Assembly: GCA_019634575.1 (NCBI GenBank)
Contig: JAHCAY010000001.1
Coordinates: forward strand, 1,116,001 to 1,180,000
Origin: Candidatus Didemnitutus sp.
Lineage (GTDB): Bacteria > Verrucomicrobiota > Verrucomicrobiia > Opitutales > Opitutaceae
Length of the DNA: 64,000 nucleotides
Direction: 5' to 3'
Below the pieces are notes generated by a model that did no database searches, was not told where the DNA came from, and worked only from the letters and a program-made list of their open reading frames with translations. Within the stretch, counting starts at the first letter, position 1, and each line of letters opens with the position of its first letter. A program made the position numbers and the translations under genes. Below are positions 33,764-41,859 of this stretch, in pieces.

Positions 33764-35169
33764 GCCGCCCGCCCGCCCGCCACCCTTGGTCGATGACGGC
33801 GCGCTTGATCGCGCTCCAGATGTTGGTCGTCGCCCTGCTCGTCGGCGGAGCCTCCCTCGCACTCTACAACACGGTCCGCCGCCATCTCGATGTCGACACC
33901 CGCTCGCAGCTCGAGAACCAGCGGGTCGTGCTTAGCCGCTGGCTCACCGACGCCTTGGCCCGCGGACCACTCGGCGCGAACGACCGCACCCACCTCGCCC
34001 CGCTCCTCGCCTCGCTCTCCGACCTGCACGTGCGCGTGCTCGACCGCGCGGGCCGCCCTATGATCGACACCGCGGCCGACTCACACGTGAGCCTGCCGGA
34101 CTTCCCGGCCGCCGGGCAACCGCTCGCCGAGGCGCGCAACGCAGAAGGCACCCGCTTCGTCCTCTCGACGTCCTTGATCGCCGGAAGTGCGCCCGATGGC
34201 CCGACCGTGCTGCAGATCGCCTCCAACGACGACGACGACGATGCGCTCCTCGCGCACATCCGGCAGCGCATGCTGCTGGTCTTCGTGCTCATGGTGGCCG
34301 CCTCCGGCCTGCTCGCGGCGCTCGTCGCCCGCGGGATTTTCCGTCCCGTGGCACGGCTCACGCGGACCGTCGCCGAAGTCCAGCCTTCCCGCCTGCACAC
34401 CCGCATCGCCACCAACGGCTGGCCGGCGGAGCTGACCGCCCTCGCCCGCGAGCTCGACGACATGTTGGTGCGGCTCGACGACTCGTTCCGCCGCCTCGCC
34501 CGCTTCTCCGCCGACCTCTCGCACGAACTCCGGACGCCGATCAACAACCTCCGCGGCGAGGCCGAGGTCGCGCTTCGGTTGCCCCGCAGCGACAGCGAAT
34601 ACCGCCGCGTCCTCGAATCGAGCCTCGAGGAATGCGGACGCCTCGCCCGCTTGATCGACACCCTGCTCTTCGTCGCCCGCGCCGACCACCCGGCCCACAC
34701 GCTCGTCCTCCGCCCCCTCGACGCCGCGGAGATCTGCCGCTCCGTCGCCGAATTCTTCGAGCCGCTGGCCAGCGAGCGCTCCGTGACGCTCCTCGTGCGC
34801 GGCGCCGGGCGCGTGCAGGGTGACAGCGAACTGCTGCGCCGCGCCGTCGCCAATCTCGTCGACAACGCCGTGAAACACGCCCCCGACGGCGGGCACGTCG
34901 ACCTCACTGTGCGGGCCGGTCCGGACGGCACCACCGAGATCGAGGTGCGGGACGACGGCGGCGGCATCCTCGAGACCGAGCTGCCTCACGTCTTTGACCG
35001 ATTCTATCGCGGGCGCACGCACGCCCCTTCGCAACGCGGCTTCGGCCTGGGACTCCCCATCGTCCGCTCGATCATGGAGCTGCACCGCGGCACCGCCACG
35101 ATCGCGAGCGTGCCCCAGGCCGGGACGACGGCGACCCTGCGTTTTCCCCTTCCGCCGCCCGCGACCTGA
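33760..35169 (+). CDS. sensor histidine kinase of the CusS/PmrB-like class
   Basis: 469 residues from a GTG overlapping the regulator's stop codon (an ATG 11 codons in is possible). Membrane segments are at about 15-36 and 171-191, with a periplasmic domain of about 135 residues between them, then HAMP (192-245), the H-box FSADLSHELRTP (H255), and ATPase boxes NLVDNAVKH, DDGGGI, FDRFYRG and GFGLGLPIV. The periplasmic domain ends in five aspartates (157-161) just before TM2. An acidic cluster before TM2 recalls PhoQ; CusS-like kinases also have spaced Asp here. The arn operon starts 56 bases downstream. Confidence 0.9.
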   Translation: MSRPPARHPWSMTARLIALQMLVVALLVGGASLALYNTVRRHLDVDTRSQLENQRVVLSRWLTDALARGPLGANDRTHLAPLLASLSDLHVRVLDRAGRPMIDTAADSHVSLPDFPAAGQPLAEARNAEGTRFVLSTSLIAGSAPDGPTVLQIASNDDDDDALLAHIRQRMLLVFVLMVAASGLLAALVARGIFRPVARLTRTVAEVQPSRLHTRIATNGWPAELTALARELDDMLVRLDDSFRRLARFSADLSHELRTPINNLRGEAEVALRLPRSDSEYRRVLESSLEECGRLARLIDTLLFVARADHPAHTLVLRPLDAAEICRSVAEFFEPLASERSVTLLVRGAGRVQGDSELLRRAVANLVDNAVKHAPDGGHVDLTVRAGPDGTTEIEVRDDGGGILETELPHVFDRFYRGRTHAPSQRGFGLGLPIVRSIMELHRGTATIASVPQAGTTATLRFPLPPPAT

Positions 35170-35179
35170 CAAAACTGTA

Positions 35180-35201
35180 ATCGTCCGTTCATCTTCACGT
35201 C
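35180..35201 (+). promoter_or_regulatory. candidate tandem response-regulator site before arnT
   Basis: Two adjoining 11-base segments, ATCGTCCGTTC (35180-35190) and ATCTTCACGTC (35191-35201), agree at 7 of 11 positions. One-turn tandem half-sites are usual for OmpR-family regulators. They lie 24 bases before the arnT GTG, with a TAGACT that could act as -10 at 35214. This is the only gap in the regulator-to-arnD gene series. Read by eye only. Confidence 0.3.
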
Positions 35202-35225
35202 ACATTGGCCCGCTAGACTGGCGGC

Positions 35226-36911
35226 GTGCCGATCGAGCCCTCCACGACCCACCGCTCCAGCGCGGCGCCCGACCTCCTTTTCCTCGGTCTGCTGTGCGCC
35301 GTGCTTTTCCTGAGCGGACTCGGCGGCACCCCGCTGGCAAATCCCGACGAGGCCCGCTACGCGGAGATCCCGCGCGAGATGCTCGCCCGGGGCGATTTCG
35401 TCACGCCGCGTCTCAACGACGTGGTCTACTTCGAGAAGCCGCCGCTGACGTATTGGTGCGTGGCCGGCAGCATGGCCCTGTTCGGCCAGAACGAATTCGC
35501 CGCCCGCCTGCCGGTCGCGCTCTTCGCCCTGCTCGGCGTCGGCGCCGTCTACGGCCTCGCGCGCAACCTCGGCGGCGCGGCCGCCGCGCGCTGGGCCGCG
35601 CTGATCGTGGCCACTTCCCTGCTCTACTTCGCGTTGGCGCGCGTGCTCCTCACCGACATGGTCGTCTCGGCGCTGATCACGGTCACGCTGGCCTGCTTTT
35701 TTGTCGGCGTGCGCACTCCCGCGGGGCCGCGGCGCCGGTGGTTGTTTCTCGCGCTCTACGCCGCCGCTGCGGGGGCTACGCTCGCCAAGGGCCTCATCGG
35801 TTTCCTTCTGCCGGGTGCCGTCATGTTCCTCTGGCTCCTGCTTTACGGCCAATGGGCGCGGCTGCGCCCGCTTCACCTCGGGCCGGGACTGCTGCTGTTC
35901 GCCGCCCTCGTCGCGCCGTGGCACTGGCTCGTTGCGCAGCGCAATCCCCAATGGGCGCAGTTCTACTTCGTCCACGAGCACCTCCAACGTTTCGCCACCA
36001 CGGCACACCAGCGCGCGCAACCTTGGTGGTTCTTCGTGCCCGTGCTGGTCCTCGGATTTTTTCCCTGGACCGGCTTGCTCTGGCCGGCGCTGCGCCATGC
36101 CTGGCCGCAGAGCTGGCGCCTCCGCCGCGAACGCGCCGAAACCGGTTTCCTCCTCGTGTGGGCGGGCTTCGTCCTCCTGTTTTTCAGCGTCTCGCAGTCG
36201 AAGCTCGTGCCCTACATCCTGCCGGCCGTGCCGCCGCTGGCGATCCTGGGAGGCGTCGCCCTCGCCGCGCGGGACGCGACCGCAGCCCGGGTCGTCACCC
36301 TGCGGACCTTCGTCGTCTTCGCCGCCGTCCTCGGCCTGGCACTGCTGTTCCTCGTCCTCCAACCCGCACGTCTCGCGAAGCTCGAGCACGGCGCGCCGCT
36401 GCGCACCTTCGCCGCGACCCTCTCCGCCCTGCTGCTCGCGGGCGCGGCGGCAACGTGGTTCCGCCTCCGCCAGCAGCACACAGCCTCGGCCCTGCGCCTG
36501 ATGCTCCTCACCACCGCCGGCTTCGGCGCGACGCTCGTGCTCGCCGCGCCCGCCCTAGCCCGCTCGTCGACCCGCGACCTCGCGCGTATCGTCCTGCAGG
36601 AGGTCACCACCGGCGACCGCGTCGTGCATTACCGCGAATTTTTCCACGACTTCACCTTCTACGCCCGACGTCCTGTCGACGTGGTCAACGGCGCCGGCGA
36701 ACTCGAGCTCGCCCTCGACCCGGCCGCGGCCCGCAGCGGACGCTTCCTCGACGAAGCGGAATTCGCGCGGCTCTGGCGCGGACCGGGCCAGCTCTACGTC
36801 GTGGCCCGCCAGGATCACGCCGAGGAGTGGCTCTCGCGCCCCGGCGTCGGCGGCTACGTCCTCGCCCGCTCGCACGGCCACGTGCTCTTCACCAACCACC
36901 CCGCGCCGTGA
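35226..36911 (+). CDS. arnT: ArnT-like lipid A 4-amino-4-deoxy-L-arabinose transferase
   Basis: 561 residues (E. coli ArnT has 550), a GT-C/GT83 glycosyltransferase with about twelve membrane segments. The first periplasmic loop has the family motif NPDEARYAEIPREML (about 39-53), whose acidic residues are catalytic in ArnT/PMT enzymes, and YFEKPPLTYW follows. It would move L-Ara4N from undecaprenyl phosphate to lipid A on the periplasmic face. The start is a GTG. It overlaps arnB by four bases. Relatives can transfer other sugars, but the following five genes make L-Ara4N the natural donor. Confidence 0.88.
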   Translation: MPIEPSTTHRSSAAPDLLFLGLLCAVLFLSGLGGTPLANPDEARYAEIPREMLARGDFVTPRLNDVVYFEKPPLTYWCVAGSMALFGQNEFAARLPVALFALLGVGAVYGLARNLGGAAAARWAALIVATSLLYFALARVLLTDMVVSALITVTLACFFVGVRTPAGPRRRWLFLALYAAAAGATLAKGLIGFLLPGAVMFLWLLLYGQWARLRPLHLGPGLLLFAALVAPWHWLVAQRNPQWAQFYFVHEHLQRFATTAHQRAQPWWFFVPVLVLGFFPWTGLLWPALRHAWPQSWRLRRERAETGFLLVWAGFVLLFFSVSQSKLVPYILPAVPPLAILGGVALAARDATAARVVTLRTFVVFAAVLGLALLFLVLQPARLAKLEHGAPLRTFAATLSALLLAGAAATWFRLRQQHTASALRLMLLTTAGFGATLVLAAPALARSSTRDLARIVLQEVTTGDRVVHYREFFHDFTFYARRPVDVVNGAGELELALDPAAARSGRFLDEAEFARLWRGPGQLYVVARQDHAEEWLSRPGVGGYVLARSHGHVLFTNHPAP

Positions 36912-38059
36912 CCGCCCCCGCCCTTCCGTTCCTGCCGCTGACGCGGCCCACGCTCGACGAGGAGACGATCGCGGGCGTCGCCGACGTGCTGCGCTCCGGT
37001 TGGATCACCTCCGGTCCGCAGGTGAAGGCCTTCGAAGCCCGCCTGTCGGAGCGGTTCGGCGGACGCCCGGTGCGTGCCTTCAACTCCGGCACCGCCACGC
37101 TCGAGGTCGCGCTACGCCTCGCCGGCGTCGGTCCCGGACACGATGTCATCACGACCCCGCTCTCCTGGGTCGCCACCAGCAACGTCATCCTCGCGGTCGG
37201 CGCCAATCCGGTGTTCGTGGACATCGATCCGGCCACCCGCAACCTCGACCTCGACCGCATCCCGGCCGCGCTCACGGCGCGCACGCGCGCCCTGCTGCCG
37301 GTGGACCTCGCCGGGCTCCCCGTCGATCGCGACCGCCTCTACGGCCTCGCCCGCCGGCACGGCCTGCGCGTGATCGAGGACGCCGCCCAGTCGCTCGGCA
37401 GCAGCTGGCGGGGCGTGCCGGTCGGCAGCGTCGGCGACCTCGTCTCGTTCAGTTTTCATCCCAACAAGAACGCCACCGCGATCGAGGGCGGAGCCCTCGT
37501 CCTCAACACCGACGCCGAAGCCCGCCTCGCCGAGCAATACCGCCTCCAGGGCGTCGTGCGCAGCGGCTTCGACGGGATGGAAGTCGAGGTGCTCGGCGGG
37601 AAGTTCAACCTCACCGACGTCGCCGCGCGCGTGGGCCTCGGCCAGCTCGCACGCCTCGACGCCTTCAACGCCCGCCGCCGCGAGCTCGCGCGCCGCTATT
37701 TCGACTGCCTCGACCGCGCCGATCTCGCCGCACTCGGGCTCGGCCTGCCGGTCGCCGAGTTCACCCAAGGCAACTGGCACATGTTCCAGGTTCTGCTGCC
37801 CGGCGACCGCCTGAATGCGTCGCGCGCCGCGATCATGCAGGAACTCCACGCGGCCGGCATCGGCACCGGCGTCCACTATCCGCCGATCCACCTGTTCAAG
37901 CTCTACCGCGCCCGCGGCTGGCGCCCAGGCGACTTCCCCCACGCCGAGCGCGCGGGGCGCGACCTGCTCACCCTGCCGCTCTTCCCGGCCATGACCGACG
38001 CCGACGTCGAACGCGTCGCCGCCACGCTCGCCACCGTCCTCCTCGCCCACCGCCGATGA
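36908..38059 (+). CDS. arnB: UDP-L-Ara4O C-4 transaminase ArnB
   Basis: 383 residues from a GTG overlapping the arnT stop. DegT/DnrJ/EryC1 (AHBA) PLP aminotransferase, with sugar-binding start PFLPLTRPTLDEETI, FNSGTATLEVAL for the phosphate site, VIEDAAQSLGS, and Schiff-base lysine K187 in SFSFHPNKNATAIEGG. It uses glutamate to convert the UDP-4-ketopentose made by the ArnA decarboxylase to UDP-L-Ara4N. Length matches E. coli ArnB. Start and stop both overlap neighbours by four bases. Confidence 0.9.
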   Translation: MTAPALPFLPLTRPTLDEETIAGVADVLRSGWITSGPQVKAFEARLSERFGGRPVRAFNSGTATLEVALRLAGVGPGHDVITTPLSWVATSNVILAVGANPVFVDIDPATRNLDLDRIPAALTARTRALLPVDLAGLPVDRDRLYGLARRHGLRVIEDAAQSLGSSWRGVPVGSVGDLVSFSFHPNKNATAIEGGALVLNTDAEARLAEQYRLQGVVRSGFDGMEVEVLGGKFNLTDVAARVGLGQLARLDAFNARRRELARRYFDCLDRADLAALGLGLPVAEFTQGNWHMFQVLLPGDRLNASRAAIMQELHAAGIGTGVHYPPIHLFKLYRARGWRPGDFPHAERAGRDLLTLPLFPAMTDADVERVAATLATVLLAHRR

Positions 38060-38994
38060 ATCCCGAACTCTCGGTCGTCATCCCCGTCTTCAACGAGGAA
38101 CAATGCCTCCCCGCGCTGTTCGCCCGTCTCTACCGCACCCTCGACGCGCTCGGCCGTCCCTACGAGGTCATCTTCACCAACGACGGCTCCGCCGACCGCT
38201 CCTTCGCACTCCTCCAAGCCCGCTACGAAGCCCGGCCGGACGTGACCCGCGTCATCGATTTCAACGCCAACTACGGCCAGCACATGGCGGTGATGGCCGC
38301 CTTCGAACGCGTGCGCGGCCGCATCGTCGTCACGCTCGACGCCGACCTGCAGAACCCGCCGGAGGAGATCCCGCGCCTGCTCGAACTCATCGACCAGGGC
38401 CACGATTGCGTCGGCGGCTACCGGCTCGACCGTCAGGATCCCTTCCTGCGCAAATCCGCCTCGCGCCTCATCAACTTCGTGCGCGAGCGCGCCACCGACA
38501 TCCGCATGACCGACCAAGGGTGCATGCTGCGCGCCTACCGGCGCGACGTCGTCGACGCCATCGTCGCCACCGGCGCGATCAACACCTTCATCCCCGCCCT
38601 GGCCTACACGCTCGCCGCGCGGCCCGCCGAGGTTGCCGTGCGCCACGAGGCGCGCCTCGCCGGCCGCTCCGCCTACTCGCTCTACCGTCTCGTGCGGCTG
38701 AACTTCGACCTCATCACGGCGTTCTCCCTCGCGCCGCTGCAATGGTTCACGCTCTTCGCCCTCGCCTGCTCCGCCGGGAGCTTCGTCCTCGCACTCGTGC
38801 TCGCCTACCGCCGCGTCTTCCTCGGGGCCGAGGCCGAGGGTCTGTTCACACTCTTCGACGTCCTGTTCTTCCTCATCAGCGTCACGATGGTCGGCATCGG
38901 CCTGATCGGCGAATACGTCGGCCGCACCTACCAGGTCGTCCGCGCCCGGCATCGTTACCGCGTCCGCACCGAGCTCGGTTCCTCCGCCGCATGA
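38056..38994 (+). CDS. arnC: undecaprenyl-phosphate 4-formamido-L-arabinose transferase ArnC
   Basis: 312 residues, GT2 family. The nucleotide-sugar domain has VVIPVFNEEQCLP (6-18), TNDGSADRSF, and VTLDADLQNPPEEIP (about 95-109), where DAD binds the metal. QGCMLRAYRR is typical of ArnC/DPMS-like enzymes. Two C-terminal membrane helices lie at about 233-256 and 270-293. It attaches formylated Ara4N to undecaprenyl phosphate. It overlaps arnB and the next gene by ATGA. Confidence 0.9.
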   Translation: MNPELSVVIPVFNEEQCLPALFARLYRTLDALGRPYEVIFTNDGSADRSFALLQARYEARPDVTRVIDFNANYGQHMAVMAAFERVRGRIVVTLDADLQNPPEEIPRLLELIDQGHDCVGGYRLDRQDPFLRKSASRLINFVRERATDIRMTDQGCMLRAYRRDVVDAIVATGAINTFIPALAYTLAARPAEVAVRHEARLAGRSAYSLYRLVRLNFDLITAFSLAPLQWFTLFALACSAGSFVLALVLAYRRVFLGAEAEGLFTLFDVLFFLISVTMVGIGLIGEYVGRTYQVVRARHRYRVRTELGSSAA

Positions 38995-39890
38995 GCCGCC
39001 CGCGCATCCTGCTCTTCGCCTACAGCGAGATCGGCACCGAATGTCTCGCGTTCCTGCTCGAGCGCGGGGCGCACGTCGTCGCCCTCGTCACCCACGCCGA
39101 CGCCCCCGGCGAGACGATCTGGTTTCGCACGCCGGCCGCGACCGCCGAGCACGCTGGCATTCCGGTGTTCCTTCCCGAGAGCGTGAACACGCCCGAATGG
39201 CGCGAGCGCCTCGTCGCCCTCCAGCCCGACCTCATCCTCTCCGCCTACTACCGCCACCTGATCGGCACGCGCCTCCTCTCCCTCGCCCGTCTCGGCGCCT
39301 TCAATCTCCACGGCTCCCTGCTGCCGCGCTATCGCGGCCGCGCTCCGCTCAACTGGGCGCTCGTCCACGGCGAACCGCGCGTCGGGCTCACGCTCCACCG
39401 CATGGTCGCCCGCGCCGACGCCGGCGCGATCGTCGACCAGGAAAGCGTCGACCTCTCGCCCCGCGACACCGCCGAGCAGGCGTTCCGCAAGATCCTGCCG
39501 CTCGTCCGCGCGATCCTCGCGCGTCAGCTCGACGCCCTCCTCGCCGGCAATGCCCCGGAGACGCCGCAGGACGAGACGCAGGCGACGTATTTCGGCGCGC
39601 GCACGCCGGCGGACGGCCGCATCGACTGGCGCTGGCCAACCACTCGGATCTTCAACCTCGTGCGCGCCGTCACCGCGCCCTACCCGGGCGCGTTTACCGA
39701 GGCGGACGGTGCCCGGCTCATGGTCTGGTGGGCCGAGCCCGCCCCCGGCCGCCCCGGCGCCGCGCCGGGCGAAACCCTTTCCCTCGAACCGCTCGTCGTC
39801 GCCACCGGCGACGGCGCGCTCGCCCTCACCCGCCACGAATGGCGCGGCGTCCACCCCGCGTGGGCGCCGGGCCGCATCTTCCCTTCATGA
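38991..39890 (+). CDS. arnA: ArnA formyltransferase domain as a separate protein
   Basis: 299 residues equal to the N-terminal transformylase half of E. coli ArnA. The catalytic triad appears as N105, H107 (FNLHGSLLPRYRGRAPLNW) and D143 (RADAGAI), each three residues later than N102, H104 and D140 in E. coli. It would formylate UDP-L-Ara4N from 10-formyl-tetrahydrofolate. In enterobacteria this domain is fused to the decarboxylase; here that is the next gene, overlapping by four bases. A plain Met-tRNA formyltransferase is unlikely in this operon. Confidence 0.88.
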   Translation: MSRPRILLFAYSEIGTECLAFLLERGAHVVALVTHADAPGETIWFRTPAATAEHAGIPVFLPESVNTPEWRERLVALQPDLILSAYYRHLIGTRLLSLARLGAFNLHGSLLPRYRGRAPLNWALVHGEPRVGLTLHRMVARADAGAIVDQESVDLSPRDTAEQAFRKILPLVRAILARQLDALLAGNAPETPQDETQATYFGARTPADGRIDWRWPTTRIFNLVRAVTAPYPGAFTEADGARLMVWWAEPAPGRPGAAPGETLSLEPLVVATGDGALALTRHEWRGVHPAWAPGRIFPS

Positions 39891-40924
39891 AAAAGAAAGT
39901 CCTCATCCTCGGCGCCAACGGCTTCATCGGCAGCTCGCTCACCGCCGCCATCCTCCGACAGACCGACTGGCAAGTCTACGGTCTCGACATCGGCTCCAAC
40001 AAGCTCGACGACAGCCTCGGCGACCCGCGCTTCTCCTTCGTCGAGGGCGACGTCACCATCTCGCACGAGTGGATCGAATACCACGTGAAGAAATGCGATG
40101 CCGTCCTCCCGCTCGTCGCCATCGCCAACCCGGCCCAATACGTGAAGGACCCGCTGCGGGTCTTCGAACTCGACTTCGAGTCCAACCTCAAGGTCGTGCG
40201 CTGGTGCGCCCGCTACCAGAAGCGCCTCATCTTTCCCTCCACCTCCGAAGTCTACGGCATGTGCCCGGATCCGGAGCTGCACGAGCAGACCAGCACGATG
40301 ACCTACGGCCCGATCGACAAGCAGCGCTGGATCTACGCCTGCTCGAAGCAGCTCCTCGACCGCGTCATCTACGCCTACGGCCAGCGCGACCACATCGACT
40401 ACACGCTCTTCCGCCCCTTCAACTGGATCGGGCCGAAGCTCGACAACGTCTTCGAGCCGAAGGAGGGCAGCTCGCGCCTCTTCACCCAGTTCATCTCCAA
40501 CGTCATCTTCCGCAAACCCATCCAGCTCGTCGACGGCGGCCGGCAAAGCCGCTCCTTCACTTACATCGACGACGGCGTCGACGGCCTCCTCCGCATCATC
40601 GAGAACCGCGGCGGCAACGCCAGCCGCCGGATCTTCAACCTCGGCAACCCGGCCAACAACGTCACCGTCGCCGACCTCGCCGGCCTGATCGTCGAGGCGT
40701 TCCGGGCGTATCCCGACTATCGCGAGCTGGCCGAGCAGGCACGCATCGTCCCCGTCAGCGCGCAGGACTACTTCGGCGACGGCTATCAGGACATCCAGAC
40801 CCGCGTCCCCTCGATCGCCGCCGCGCGCCGCCACCTCGGGTGGGAACCGCGCCACGACCTCCGCAGCGCGATCCGGCAGACGCTCGACTACCACGTCGCC
40901 CACCGCGAATACGCCCTGGCGTGA
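39887..40924 (+). CDS. arnA: ArnA UDP-glucuronate decarboxylase domain as a separate protein
   Basis: 345 residues equal to the C-terminal half of E. coli ArnA, an NAD-dependent extended SDR. Rossmann motif ILGANGFIG is at 7-15. S120 and E121 (STSEVYG) match catalytic S433/E434, and R306 (QDIQTRVPS) matches R619; the 186-residue spacing is identical. Y150 in RWIYACSKQ provides YxxxK. It oxidatively decarboxylates UDP-glucuronate to UDP-4-keto-pentose, the first step of L-Ara4N synthesis. Overlaps both neighbours by four bases. Confidence 0.9.
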   Translation: MKKKVLILGANGFIGSSLTAAILRQTDWQVYGLDIGSNKLDDSLGDPRFSFVEGDVTISHEWIEYHVKKCDAVLPLVAIANPAQYVKDPLRVFELDFESNLKVVRWCARYQKRLIFPSTSEVYGMCPDPELHEQTSTMTYGPIDKQRWIYACSKQLLDRVIYAYGQRDHIDYTLFRPFNWIGPKLDNVFEPKEGSSRLFTQFISNVIFRKPIQLVDGGRQSRSFTYIDDGVDGLLRIIENRGGNASRRIFNLGNPANNVTVADLAGLIVEAFRAYPDYRELAEQARIVPVSAQDYFGDGYQDIQTRVPSIAAARRHLGWEPRHDLRSAIRQTLDYHVAHREYALA

Positions 40925-41859
40925 ACCCGCCCGCCTGCCTCGCCCTCAAGATCGACGTCGACACCGACCGCGGCACCGCGATCGGCGTCCCCAACCTCGT
41001 GGCCGACCTCGCGGCCGCGGGCGCGCCGGCGACGTTCTTCTTCTCGCTCGGGCCGGACAACACCGGCCGCGCGATCACGCGCGTGTTTCGCCCCGGTTTC
41101 CTGCGCAAGGTCGGACGCACTTCCGTGCTGCGCAACTACGGGCTCCGCACCCTGCTGAACGGCACGCTCCTCCCCGCGCCCGACATCGGCCGGCGCCACG
41201 CCGCCACGCTCCGCAACGTCGCCGCCGCGGGCTTCGAGACCGGCATCCATTGCCACGACCACTACCGTTGGCAGGACCACCTCCACCGCATGCCGCGTCC
41301 GCGTATCGCGGCGGAGTTCCAATCCGCCCGCACCGCCTACACCGCGATCTTCGGGGCCGCCGCCATCGGCGCCGCCGCGCCGGGCTGGCAATGCAACGCC
41401 GACAGCCGCGCCGTCTACGACGAAGCCGCCCTGCTCTACGGCAGCGACACGCGCGGCTCCACGCCGTTCTTCCCCTGGCTCGGCACCCGCGCCGGCTCCG
41501 CCCTCGAAATCCCGACCACGCTGCCCACACTCGACGAACTGCTCGGCCGGCCGGAATTTCCCGAGCACCGCCTCGCCGAGCACCTGCTCGCACAGATCGC
41601 GCCCGGCCAGACCCACGTCTTCACGCTCCACGCCGAGCTCGAAGGGATGCGCTACCGCGGCTTCTTCCGCGAATTGCTCGCCGCCGTGCGCGCCCGCGGC
41701 ATCCACTGGACGACTCTCGAGCGCATCGCCCGCGCCGCCCTCACCGCTCCGGCACAGATTCCCATTTGTCCGCTCGAGCAGCGCGAGATCGATGGCCGTT
41801 CCGGACTGGTTGCCACGCAGGGCCTCCCGCTGGAGATCATTGCCGGTCGACGCGCTTGA
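40921..41859 (+). CDS. arnD: 4-deformylase ArnD, polysaccharide deacetylase family
   Basis: 312 residues from a GTG overlapping the previous stop. NodB-type deacetylase: the KIDVDTDRG start with the catalytic/metal aspartates (11-16), ETGIHCHDHYRWQDH with metal histidines (about 106-120), and TLHAELEGMRY near the C-terminus. It removes the formyl group from undecaprenyl-phosphate-Ara4FN. It is the last arn gene, and its final 23 bases overlap the convergent LptF/G gene. No ArnE/ArnF flippase gene follows. Confidence 0.88.
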   Translation: MNPPACLALKIDVDTDRGTAIGVPNLVADLAAAGAPATFFFSLGPDNTGRAITRVFRPGFLRKVGRTSVLRNYGLRTLLNGTLLPAPDIGRRHAATLRNVAAAGFETGIHCHDHYRWQDHLHRMPRPRIAAEFQSARTAYTAIFGAAAIGAAAPGWQCNADSRAVYDEAALLYGSDTRGSTPFFPWLGTRAGSALEIPTTLPTLDELLGRPEFPEHRLAEHLLAQIAPGQTHVFTLHAELEGMRYRGFFRELLAAVRARGIHWTTLERIARAALTAPAQIPICPLEQREIDGRSGLVATQGLPLEIIAGRRA

